This document shows, in pieces, positions 1 through 6,884 of a stretch of DNA of 7,774 bases. Location: contig JAGPVU010000148.1 in the NCBI GenBank assembly GCA_018066825.1, forward strand, positions 1 to 7,774, written 5' to 3'. Origin of the DNA: Cycloclasticus sp. GTDB taxonomy: Bacteria > Pseudomonadota > Gammaproteobacteria > Methylococcales > Cycloclasticaceae. The notes under the pieces are model-generated. The model ran no database searches, was not told the origin of the DNA, and saw only the letters and a program-made list of their open reading frames with translations. A program made the translations under genes and the position numbers. How positions within the stretch are numbered: position 1 is the stretch's first letter; the number at the start of each line of letters is the position of its first letter.

Positions 1-2069
1 CCTATGGGGTCATTAAACCCATCCTTTGGACCGAGTGTATTGTCGTTAAAACCACGTACTGAGCCCTTACCACCCGCGTAATAGTTTTCGAAGAAAGGTA
101 ATGTCTCAGCGTCACCATACGAGTCGCCATAACCAAACTCACCGTTTAAATATAAAGTCGTATGACGAGTAACAGGTATGTATTGTTTTTGGGTATAGCT
201 GATTTTATAGAACTCAAGATCAGAACCCGGTACGGTGATCACACCCGACAAACGCTTGGAACCACCGCGTGTCGCAAACACAGCCCTATCTCTAGTATCC
301 GTACCCCAAACGGCAGAAGCCTTTAAATTAGTATAAGAGTCACCATTTTTATTGATGAAATCAAGAATCTGACTAAAACCTTCAGGGTAACTTAAGTAAC
401 TACCACCGATATCGAGCGAGGTAAACTCTATATCAAGACCGAGACCAATTTTATCATTTTCATTAAGCGGTAAGCCAAAGTTGACCCCTGTATTGAAGGA
501 CTCGGATTTATAAGAAGCCGTGTTTGATTCATCCGAATCAGTGGTTCTATAGCTGACATTAAAGCCTCGGCTAACCCCATCAATGGTGTAGTACGGATTG
601 GTATAGCCCAAACTATAAATTGTATTGACTGAGCTGTTATTAAAACTCGCGCTCATCCGTTTACCTGTGCCTAAAAAGTTGTTTTGGCTAATGCTCGCGT
701 TCAACACTAAACCTTGTGACTGGGAAAAACCGGCGCCGGCTAAAATATTACCTGACGACTTTTCCTTCACGGTGTATTTAACATCAACTTGGTCCGTTGT
801 ACCGGGGACTGCTGGGGTTTCTACATCCACTTCATCAAAATGACCCAAACGTGACAAGCGTGATTTAGAACGTTCAACTTCTAACGTCGAAATGGGTGCG
901 GCCTCCATTTGTCTAACTTCGCGTCTTAGCACCTCATCACGCGTCTTGGTATTGCCTTCCATTAATACGCGTCGTACATATACGCGCTTGCCTGGATCAA
1001 CAAAAAAGGTCACTTTCACGCTCGCTGTTTCCTCATCTATCTCTGGGATCATATTAACATTAGCGAATGAGTAACCCTCATGACCGAGGATGGTTGATAT
1101 GTTTTCAGAGGTTTGCGTAGCCTTTTTTCTCGAAAAGGTATCACCAGGCTGAACGATAACATAAGGAATCAGTTTGTCCGGGGTTAAAATAAGCTCACCT
1201 GCTAGCTTAACCTCGCTGACAGTATGCACTTTGCCTTCTGATACGTTGATCGTCACGTAGATGCCATTTTTATCTGGGCTAATCGATACCTGAGTTGATT
1301 CGACCTTAAAGTTTATATAACCACGGTCTTGATAGAAGGAGTTTAAGCGTTCTAAATCAGCTGACAGTTTTTGCTTAGAGTACTGATTACTGTTGGTATA
1401 AAAAGAAAATAGCGTTGGACCCGTTAACTCAAAATCACCCAACACATCTTCATCAGAAAAAGCCTTATTACCGACGATATTAATCTTTTTAATGGACGCT
1501 GCAGAACCCTCGACCACCGTAATCAATACGGCCACACGGTTACGCTCTAACGTGGTGACCTTGCTTTCAACTACAGCAGAATACTTGCCGTTATTATAAT
1601 ATTGTTGAAGTAGTTCGTTTTTAACCTTATCGAGCACCAATGGGTTAAAAACCCGCCCTACGGCCATCCCGACATCTTTAAACGCTTCGAGTAATTTTTC
1701 TGTTTCAATATCATCGTTACCTTCAATATCTATAGAGGTAATCGCTGGACGTTCTTTTACATTAATTATTAAAGTATCGTTGCTACGGTCAATATTAACA
1801 TCGCTAAAAAAGCCCATTTGGAAGAGCTCTCTGATGATATCTTCAGAACGCTCATCACCAAACAGGTCGCCTACTTTTGTTGTAATACCATTAAAAACAG
1901 CGCCAGCTGTGATTCGCTGCAAACCGTTAACCCGAATATCTTTAATAACGAACGGCTCAGCAGCACTCAGCTGTGCTGAGGTGAGCAGTAACACCACTAA
2001 AGAAGCGGCTACGAAAATGTGCTTGATTTGGTTTATCACAATATTTTTTTGTATTTTGTTATGTGGCAT
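1..2069 (-). CDS. bamA: BamA outer-membrane protein assembly factor (3' end cut by window edge)
   Basis: BamA is the Omp85-family core of the BAM complex; it folds and inserts beta-barrel proteins into the outer membrane. I translated 689 uninterrupted codons from the minus strand. Residues 1-36 look like a signal peptide: basic n-region, hydrophobic VAASLVVLLL at 20-29, and a likely cut after LSA at 34-36, so the mature protein would begin AEPFVIKDI, close to E. coli AEGFVVKDI. Five POTRA domains follow, at roughly 38-108, 109-188, 191-280, 283-360 and 363-437. The C-terminal barrel begins near 440. The diagnostic loop-6 motif VRGF is at 671-674, after ENYYAGG. By comparison with the family, about 130-150 C-terminal residues lie off the left edge. 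No frameshift is seen. The ATG at 2069 has no Shine-Dalgarno; an in-frame GTG at 2039 (residue 11) is a real alternative that still leaves a good signal peptide. It lies 50 nt after rseP, as in other gammaproteobacteria. Confidence 0.97.
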   Translation of the reverse strand, partial: MPHNKIQKNIVINQIKHIFVAASLVVLLLTSAQLSAAEPFVIKDIRVNGLQRITAGAVFNGITTKVGDLFGDERSEDIIRELFQMGFFSDVNIDRSNDTLIINVKERPAITSIDIEGNDDIETEKLLEAFKDVGMAVGRVFNPLVLDKVKNELLQQYYNNGKYSAVVESKVTTLERNRVAVLITVVEGSAASIKKINIVGNKAFSDEDVLGDFELTGPTLFSFYTNSNQYSKQKLSADLERLNSFYQDRGYINFKVESTQVSISPDKNGIYVTINVSEGKVHTVSEVKLAGELILTPDKLIPYVIVQPGDTFSRKKATQTSENISTILGHEGYSFANVNMIPEIDEETASVKVTFFVDPGKRVYVRRVLMEGNTKTRDEVLRREVRQMEAAPISTLEVERSKSRLSRLGHFDEVDVETPAVPGTTDQVDVKYTVKEKSSGNILAGAGFSQSQGLVLNASISQNNFLGTGKRMSASFNNSSVNTIYSLGYTNPYYTIDGVSRGFNVSYRTTDSDESNTASYKSESFNTGVNFGLPLNENDKIGLGLDIEFTSLDIGGSYLSYPEGFSQILDFINKNGDSYTNLKASAVWGTDTRDRAVFATRGGSKRLSGVITVPGSDLEFYKISYTQKQYIPVTRHTTLYLNGEFGYGDSYGDAETLPFFENYYAGGKGSVRGFNDNTLGPKDGFNDPI

Positions 2070-2075
2070 CGAGCC

Positions 2076-2104
2076 AGTATAGATAAAACCGTTACGCGAC
2101 TCAA
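2076..2104 (-). promoter_or_regulatory. Predicted sigma70 promoter for bamA
   Basis: On the minus strand, TTGAGT (2099-2104) and TATACT (2076-2081) are separated by exactly 17 nt. Each hexamer differs from the sigma70 consensus at only one or two positions. The site lies in the 50-nt rseP-bamA gap. Counting from the -10 box, the expected transcription start is near 2069, the A of the annotated bamA ATG. It would give bamA a supply independent of the upstream operon. I see no clear sigmaE (GGAACTT/GTCTAA-type) site in the same gap, although E. coli bamA has one upstream. The call rests on pattern match alone. Confidence 0.5.
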
Positions 2105-2119
2105 TACGTATTTTTTTAT

Positions 2120-3478
2120 TTAACCGACAAGTCGCCCTAGGTCGACAAATACAGCTAACAACATCATCGAAATCAGCATTAACATGCCCATTCGCATAAA
2201 GACAGCCTGTGCTTTGTCTGATACTGGCCGACCTTTAATCGCTTCTATTAAATAGAAAAACAAGTGCCCGCCGTCGAGCATCGGAATCGGTAATAGGTTT
2301 ATCACACCTAAACTAACACTAACAAAGGCGAGGAACTTTAAAAACGACACCAAACCGATCGAGGCCGTTTGTCCTGCATACTGCGCCAAACTTATTGGGC
2401 CACTTAAATTCTGTATTGATGCCTCACCCATTAACATACGGCCAATCATCTTAACTGTTAGCACAGAATAACTGGTCGTTTGTATTGCCGCCTCGATCAA
2501 CCCCGGCAACACGCCTAAGGAATAGGTGGCATAAAAACGTTGATTGATCGATGGGTCAATCAACGGCGACACACCAATCCGACCAATGCTTAGCTCATCA
2601 TCCATCACTGCTTTCGGCGTTACCGTTAGGCTAAGCAACTCATCATCTCTTAATAACTCAACACGCATGGCTAAATTTGGACTTGATCGCGTTAACTGAA
2701 CCCACTCTCCCCAAGTGTCTATTGCTTGTTGATTAACAGATAAAATAAGGTCGCCGTGCAGTAAACCTGCCACATCACCTGGCTCACCATTCATCACATC
2801 ACCTATTCGAGGTGCTAGTAATGGCAATAAGGGGCTGATACCAATTTGCTTTAAAATATCATTGGGCTCCAACTGATCATCTAACGGTAAAGCCAACTGA
2901 ACCTTCTTCTGACGGCCGTCACTTTTTTTGACGCTCAGCGTCACCGACCCACTGTCTAGTAACTCACTGGCCATAAGCCCCGCTGTAACCCGCCAAATAG
3001 CCGCATGGCGATCATTAATGGCTATAATTTCATCACCCACTTCAAGACCCGAATGAATCGCAACCCCAGTTTTACTCAACTCACCTATCACCGGTTTTAA
3101 ACCCTTTTCTCCAATGATTAAAATCAACCAAAATGCGATCAGAGCAAAGATTAAATTAAAGGCCGGCCCCGCTAACACAATTAAAAACCGATTCCACAAG
3201 GGTTTATTATTAAACGCCAAATGCTTCTCACTGTCGGCCACGTCTCCGTCAGCTTCATCTAACATTTTTACGTAACCGCCCAAAGGGATACCGGCAATGA
3301 CATAATCTGTTGGGTCGTTAGGACGGTTAAATGAAAATAACGGTTTACCGAAACCCACCGAGAAACGAAGCACTTTCACACCGCAGCGTCTAGCTACCCA
3401 AAAATGACCAAATTCATGGACCGTCACCAAAATACCGAGTGCTACAATAAAAGCGGCTATCGAAATCAATAATGTCAC
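2120..3478 (-). CDS. rseP: RseP site-2 intramembrane zinc metalloprotease
   Basis: RseP is an inner-membrane S2P protease (M50). In E. coli it cuts the anti-sigma factor RseA after DegS, releasing sigmaE, and it also clears remnant signal peptides. The 452-residue protein is about the usual length. The zinc motif HEFGH is at 21-25 in the first membrane helix, and the third zinc ligand is D402 in NLLPIPMLDGGH. The membrane-associated GIPLGGYVKM motif is at 63-72. Two PDZ domains occupy roughly 125-205 and 215-290. Further helices lie near 98-122 and 376-400, with a last one at about 429-447. The start is a GTG preceded by GAGGG with 7-nt spacing. This start gives an N-terminus that aligns with E. 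coli RseP, and no in-frame ATG lies nearby upstream. The start overlaps the dxr stop by 4 nt (GTGA). No rseA or degS is in this window, so the substrate is inferred from family knowledge. Confidence 0.97.
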   Translation of the reverse strand: MTLLISIAAFIVALGILVTVHEFGHFWVARRCGVKVLRFSVGFGKPLFSFNRPNDPTDYVIAGIPLGGYVKMLDEADGDVADSEKHLAFNNKPLWNRFLIVLAGPAFNLIFALIAFWLILIIGEKGLKPVIGELSKTGVAIHSGLEVGDEIIAINDRHAAIWRVTAGLMASELLDSGSVTLSVKKSDGRQKKVQLALPLDDQLEPNDILKQIGISPLLPLLAPRIGDVMNGEPGDVAGLLHGDLILSVNQQAIDTWGEWVQLTRSSPNLAMRVELLRDDELLSLTVTPKAVMDDELSIGRIGVSPLIDPSINQRFYATYSLGVLPGLIEAAIQTTSYSVLTVKMIGRMLMGEASIQNLSGPISLAQYAGQTASIGLVSFLKFLAFVSVSLGVINLLPIPMLDGGHLFFYLIEAIKGRPVSDKAQAVFMRMGMLMLISMMLLAVFVDLGRLVG

Positions 3479-4659
3479 TGATATTCCCTCATAAATTGCT
3501 GCGCTAACAAACGCGCTTCGCTGTCCGCCTGCAAAACGACAGGAACTGAGTCTGCCACGACAATGCGGGCGTTGTTCAATGTTTTTTCAACAACCGTTGG
3601 GATATCAACAAAACGAATAGATTGGTTTAAAAAAGCTTCTACAGCCACCTCATTTGCAGCATTTAAGACAGCTGGTGCAGTACCCTTTTCTTTTAACGCT
3701 TGATAAGCCAGTCTTAAACAGGGAAAGGCTTCATCATCTGGTGCTTCAAATGATAATTGATTATTACTTAAAAAATCCAACGCCGACACTCCACTGTATT
3801 GGCGATCAGGCCAGGCCAACGCATGTGCAATAGGCGTACGCATATCCGGCTGACCTAATTGAGCCAAAATAGACCCGTCAATATAATCGACCATCGAGTG
3901 CACGATACTTTGCGGGTGAACAAGCACTTCAATTTGATCAGCACACATATCAAACAAGTAACTGGCTTCAATGACTTCCAGCCCTTTATTCATCATACTC
4001 GCCGAATCGACCGAGATCTTTTTACCCATTGACCAGTTTGGGTGCGCGCATGCTTGCTCAACGGTTACCTGGGCCAAGGCCGCTCTATTTTTATGCAAGA
4101 ACGGGCCACCCGAGGCGGTCAAAATTAATTTTCTGATGCCTGCAGCACACTGCCCTGATCGATAACCTGCAGGCATACATTGAAACAAAGCATTATGCTC
4201 ACTATCTAAGGGCAACAGTGTTGCCCCATTTTTGCTAACCGCCGACATCAACAAATCACCAGACACGACTAACGCTTCTTTATTGGCTAGTAACAATTTC
4301 TTACCCGCATTCGCAGCCGCTAAGGTTGGTAGCAAGCCAGCAGCGCCTACAATAGCTGCTACAACAATATCCACTTGTTGTAGCTCGGCAACCGCCGCTA
4401 ACGATGCCTCACCTGACAAAACTACGGTATCGGCGGCATCAGAGCATTGTAGTTTTTCCTTAAGTTTTTCAGCCAACTCAGGATCAGGTATAACTGCGTA
4501 ATTAGGTTTAAACTCGAGACATTGCGCTAATAACAGGTCAACATTCTTATTGGCTGTCAGTGCATGTACCGAATAAGCCTGCTTATTGAGTCTTAAAACA
4601 TCCAAGGTACTCACGCCAATCGAGCCAGTTGAACCAAGAATACAAACATTTTTAATCAA
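3475..4659 (-). CDS. dxr: 1-deoxy-D-xylulose-5-phosphate reductoisomerase (DXR/IspC)
   Basis: Dxr catalyses the first committed step of the MEP isoprenoid pathway in the cytosol: DXP is rearranged and reduced with NADPH to 2-C-methyl-D-erythritol 4-phosphate. The 394 residues match the family length. The NADPH-binding GSTGSIG is at 9-15 and LLLANKEAL at 122-130. Metal ligands D152 and E154 lie in PLDSEHN, and E231 in GLEVIEA. The active-site loop HPNWSMGKKISVDSA covers 206-220, and the C-terminal helical domain contains LNAANEVAVEAF at 332-343. The start is TTG: residues 2-15 then align directly with the E. coli N-terminus, whereas no ATG or GTG is in frame nearby and the next in-frame Met is at 138. 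There is no clear Shine-Dalgarno. The TTG overlaps the cdsA stop by 4 nt (TTGA), so translational coupling is likely. Its product pathway supplies the isoprenoid precursors used by UppS two genes upstream. Confidence 0.97.
   Translation of the reverse strand: MIKNVCILGSTGSIGVSTLDVLRLNKQAYSVHALTANKNVDLLLAQCLEFKPNYAVIPDPELAEKLKEKLQCSDAADTVVLSGEASLAAVAELQQVDIVVAAIVGAAGLLPTLAAANAGKKLLLANKEALVVSGDLLMSAVSKNGATLLPLDSEHNALFQCMPAGYRSGQCAAGIRKLILTASGGPFLHKNRAALAQVTVEQACAHPNWSMGKKISVDSASMMNKGLEVIEASYLFDMCADQIEVLVHPQSIVHSMVDYIDGSILAQLGQPDMRTPIAHALAWPDRQYSGVSALDFLSNNQLSFEAPDDEAFPCLRLAYQALKEKGTAPAVLNAANEVAVEAFLNQSIRFVDIPTVVEKTLNNARIVVADSVPVVLQADSEARLLAQQFMREYQ
3486..3490 (-). promoter_or_regulatory. Ribosome binding site of rseP
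   Basis: GAGGG lies 7 nt upstream of the rseP GTG, inside the last codons of dxr. It supports choosing this non-ATG start and suggests rseP can recruit ribosomes itself as well as being coupled to dxr translation. Confidence 0.75.
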
Positions 4660-5477
4660 AACAGCTTTGCTAACACAATTAATGATAAGAACACGGGGCC
4701 AGCAGCGATAAGACTATCTAATCGATCCAATGCGCCACCGTGACCAGGCAATATATTACCGCTGTCTTTAACCTTAGCGCGTCTTTTCATTAGACTTTCA
4801 AATAAATCGCCATACACCGAAACAAAAGCAACAAACAGCGACACGCCAACAAAAGCCAATCGCGCATTTGATAGGCTAAAGTAATAGGAAGCTAGCACCG
4901 CTAAAAACAAGCAACAGATTAGGCCACCTAAAACACCTTCGATGGATTTTCCTGGGCTTATAAACACTGATAACTTGCGCCGTCCAAATGCTCTTCCAAC
5001 AAAATAAGCCCCGCTGTCAGCAGTCCAAATCAACAACAGTAAATACATCAGTAAAGCCGGTCCTTGTTCAAAATGAAGCCTTATTTGAAGCAGCGAAACA
5101 AACATTAGGCTAACAATAAATAGGCCGAACATAATCGTTATGAACCGACTAATTGAAATGTCTAGCAGTTGTTTCGCCTGTAATATAATAAGCATTACAA
5201 TCAGCAGCCAAATGAATGCATTTGCGTGGATCAAGGGATAAACAATTGCCCCCGCCGAATAACTGATGCCCAGTGCGAGCACTAAACACAACGTTGCCAA
5301 CAGCCCTTTAACTATACGATTATTGACACCGCATAGCGAAAACCACTCGTAAGCAGCGGTAAAAGAAACCAGACTGAGTACCACGCTAAAAGCCAGCTCG
5401 GATGAAAATAACACTAACCAAACAACTAAGGGGATAAGCACAGCAGCCGTTAACACACGTTTAAATAAGCTGTTCAT
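4656..5477 (-). CDS. cdsA: Phosphatidate cytidylyltransferase (CDP-diacylglycerol synthase)
   Basis: CdsA is an inner-membrane enzyme that condenses CTP with phosphatidic acid to give CDP-diacylglycerol, the precursor of phosphatidylethanolamine, phosphatidylglycerol and cardiolipin. The 273-residue protein is almost entirely hydrophobic, with about seven or eight membrane segments by eye, starting with AAVLIPLVVWLVLF at 11-24. The family signature runs from S228 to D254: SLMKRR, then VKDSGN, then PGHGGALDRLD, with the conserved K, D, H-G-G and D-R-x-D residues all present. A further conserved block, ISPGKSIEG, follows the central TADSGAYFVGR segment. The ATG overlaps the uppS TGA by 4 nt (ATGA). 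An AGGCGA element sits just upstream, and this whole initiation region is imperfectly duplicated (see repeat). It is followed by dxr with another 4-nt overlap. Confidence 0.97.
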   Translation of the reverse strand: MNSLFKRVLTAAVLIPLVVWLVLFSSELAFSVVLSLVSFTAAYEWFSLCGVNNRIVKGLLATLCLVLALGISYSAGAIVYPLIHANAFIWLLIVMLIILQAKQLLDISISRFITIMFGLFIVSLMFVSLLQIRLHFEQGPALLMYLLLLIWTADSGAYFVGRAFGRRKLSVFISPGKSIEGVLGGLICCLFLAVLASYYFSLSNARLAFVGVSLFVAFVSVYGDLFESLMKRRAKVKDSGNILPGHGGALDRLDSLIAAGPVFLSLIVLAKLF

Positions 5478-5509
5478 TTAATCGCCTGTTCATTTATTTG
5501 TTCGCCTGT
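5470..5509 (-). repeat. Imperfect tandem duplication over the uppS end and cdsA start
   Basis: On the minus strand, ACAGGCGA (5502-5509) is followed 5 nt later by TAAATGA (5490-5496). ACAGGCGA recurs at 5482-5489, followed after 1 nt by TAAATGA at 5474-5480, and a third ACAG at 5470-5473 begins the next unit. The second unit holds the true cdsA start. The first holds a second ATG (5491-5493) in a different frame, which opens only ten codons before a TAA at 5461. The units encode the UppS C-terminal tail, where GEQIN is followed by EQAIK. Confidence 0.75.
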
Positions 5510-6223
5510 ATGTCCGAACCGTCGTTGGCGTGATGAATAACTCATAATAGCGGTTAGCAATTCATTTTGATCAAAATCAGGCCACAAAACATCAGTAAAA
5601 TAAAGCTCACTATAAGCTATTTGCCACAATAAAAAATTACTGATTCGCTGCTCGCCACCCGTCCTGATAAACAGGTCCGGCTCGGGTAAACCTGCCGTAG
5701 ACAAAAAATCGTTAATTTCAAATTCATCGACCGATTGACGGGCCTCTTTAGCGTGCTTAGCAAGCCGTTTTATCGCTTGATTGATGTCCCATTGGCCGCC
5801 GTAATTTGCTGCGATAACGAGCGTCATGGCGCTATTGTTACTCGTCAATTTCTCAACTTCTTCGATCTTTTCTTGCAAGGTCAGTGAGAACCGTGAACGG
5901 TCACCAATAATTTTCAAACGGATATTGTTTTTAAGCAGTTTTTTGGCTTGGTTTTTCAGGGTTAGCATAAATAAACCCATCAGTACGTCCACTTCTTGCT
6001 TAGGACGTAACCAGTTCTCACTACTAAAGGCGAACACAGTAAGCACATCAACCCCGTATGAAGCACAAGATTCAATGGTTTGCTTTAATGCATTAACCCC
6101 GGCCTTATGACCGTAGGTGCGAGCCTTATTTTGACGCAATGCCCACCGGCCATTGCCATCCATAATAATAGCAATATGCCGCGGCACAGTAGTTCGATTG
6201 ATTTGAGAATCCGTGTCTTGCAC
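5474..6223 (-). CDS. uppS: Undecaprenyl diphosphate synthase (cis-prenyltransferase)
   Basis: UppS adds eight isopentenyl units in cis to farnesyl diphosphate. It makes undecaprenyl diphosphate, the source of the lipid carrier for peptidoglycan and surface polysaccharides. The 249 residues match the family (E. coli 253). Conserved blocks: HIAIIMDGNGRWA at 16-28 with catalytic Mg-binding D22, GHKAG at 38-42, FAFSSENW at 64-71, and RTGGEQRISNFLLWQ at 187-201, followed by SEL with E206. The start is GTG: it has AAAAGG 6 nt upstream, an in-frame TAA lies at 6257-6259 with no other good start between, and the next in-frame Met (21) would remove the start of the active site. It lies 89 nt after frr, the largest gap in the cluster, and overlaps cdsA by 4 nt. 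The short C-terminal tail is built from the local tandem repeat. Confidence 0.97.
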   Translation of the reverse strand: MQDTDSQINRTTVPRHIAIIMDGNGRWALRQNKARTYGHKAGVNALKQTIESCASYGVDVLTVFAFSSENWLRPKQEVDVLMGLFMLTLKNQAKKLLKNNIRLKIIGDRSRFSLTLQEKIEEVEKLTSNNSAMTLVIAANYGGQWDINQAIKRLAKHAKEARQSVDEFEINDFLSTAGLPEPDLFIRTGGEQRISNFLLWQIAYSELYFTDVLWPDFDQNELLTAIMSYSSRQRRFGHTGEQINEQAIK

Positions 6224-6312
6224 GATAAACCTTTTAAAATTGCCTAATAGGAAACATTATCGTTCAATTGTGAGCCACCATGGTCAAACATCTGAAGCTT
6301 TTCATCGATAGT
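6224..6312 (-). other. Intergenic gap between frr and uppS, no gene recognised
   Basis: This 89-nt gap is the only real break in the cluster upstream of bamA. It holds the uppS ribosome binding site. A TTGACC (6282-6287) and a GATAAT (6256-6261) could suggest a promoter, but they are 20 nt apart, longer than the usual 16-18. An 8-bp palindrome ACCATGGT lies at 6277-6284. Two tiny open frames of 13 and 15 codons have no convincing Shine-Dalgarno. No hairpin followed by a T-run is visible, so I see no terminator and expect read-through from frr. Confidence 0.5.
6230..6235 (-). promoter_or_regulatory. Ribosome binding site of uppS
   Basis: AAAAGG lies 6 nt upstream of the GTG at 6223. Together with the upstream in-frame TAA at 6257-6259 it fixes the uppS start at this GTG. 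Confidence 0.75.
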
Positions 6313-6870
6313 CTACATCGACATTAAATCAGTTTCTTTAACCTCAAGGTTCTTATCAATGTCCTTGATGTGCGAATCGGTTAATTTTTGCACCCTGTCT
6401 TCGCCCGAGCGCTGTTCATCTTCAGTGATCATTTTTTCTTTCTGTGCTTCTTTAAACTCAGAGTTGGCATCACGACGAATATTTCGTATCGCAATACGAG
6501 CATTTTCCGCCTCATTACGTACCACTTTTACCAACTCTTTGCGTCGTTGCTCCGTTAAAGGAGGCATCGGCACACGAATAACATTACCCGCCGTCACAGG
6601 ATTCAGCCCAAGGTCAGCCTTCATTATGGCTTTTTCTACCGGCCCAATCATGCCCGCTTCCCATGGCATAATTGACAACGTTCTTGCATCTTCAATATTA
6701 ACGGTGGCCACTTGATTAAGCGGTGTATCAACATCGTAATACGACACAACAATGTGCTCTAACAAACTAGGGTGAGCTCGACCCGTCCGAATTTTAGTCA
6801 GTTCTTTTTGAAACGCCTCGACCGACTTACCCATGCGCACATCAGCGTCTTTAATAATATCTTCAATCAT
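6313..6870 (-). CDS. frr: Ribosome recycling factor
   Basis: RRF works with EF-G in the cytosol to split post-termination ribosomes so they can be reused. The protein is 185 residues, the same length as E. coli RRF. Helical domain I is formed by residues 1-30 and about 105-185, with KIRTGRAHPSLL at 26-37 and VPMPPLTEQRRKEL at 100-113. NIRRDAN at 130-136 contains the conserved R132, which is important for 23S rRNA contact. The small beta domain II lies between, at roughly 31-104. The ATG start has an AGGGG element 5 nt upstream. It follows pyrH by 14 nt, and the pyrH-frr adjacency is near universal in bacteria. The stop is TAG. Nothing in the protein is unusual. Confidence 0.98.
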   Translation of the reverse strand: MIEDIIKDADVRMGKSVEAFQKELTKIRTGRAHPSLLEHIVVSYYDVDTPLNQVATVNIEDARTLSIMPWEAGMIGPVEKAIMKADLGLNPVTAGNVIRVPMPPLTEQRRKELVKVVRNEAENARIAIRNIRRDANSEFKEAQKEKMITEDEQRSGEDRVQKLTDSHIKDIDKNLEVKETDLMSM

Positions 6871-6875
6871 AATAA

Positions 6876-6880
6876 CCCCT
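6876..6880 (-). promoter_or_regulatory. Ribosome binding site of frr
   Basis: AGGGG lies 5 nt before the frr ATG, in the 14-nt gap after the pyrH TAA. It is one of the stronger Shine-Dalgarno matches in the window and supports the ATG at 6870. Confidence 0.75.
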
Positions 6881-6884
6881 GTTC

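Noticed and set aside
1..60. Possible broken bamA, because no stop is seen at the left end
   Set aside because: The frame is open to the first base and the sequence still matches BamA past the VRGF motif. It is simply cut by the window edge.
625..1074. Plus-strand open frames of 72 and 60 codons
   Set aside because: They lie wholly inside bamA on the opposite strand, which has an intact reading frame with recognisable POTRA and barrel sequence. They show no family resemblance or ribosome binding site.
1780..2082. Plus-strand open frame of 100 codons with a hydrophobic C-terminus
   Set aside because: It is antisense to the bamA signal peptide and first POTRA domain. The hydrophobic end is the complement of the signal peptide and A/T-rich start region.
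2105..2122. A/T run at the rseP stop as a rho-independent terminator
   Set aside because: On the minus strand the run is mostly A, not T, and no GC-rich hairpin precedes it.
3971..4501. Plus-strand open frames of 64 and 89 codons
   Set aside because: Both are antisense shadows of dxr, whose catalytic motifs lie on the other strand in this span.
6277..6284. ACCATGGT palindrome as an operator
   Set aside because: Eight base pairs with no extended symmetry and no second copy nearby; chance is sufficient.
6251..6307. Two tiny minus-strand open frames (13 and 15 codons) in the frr-uppS gap as leader peptides
   Set aside because: Neither has a clear Shine-Dalgarno, neither has a run of regulatory codons, and no attenuator hairpin follows.
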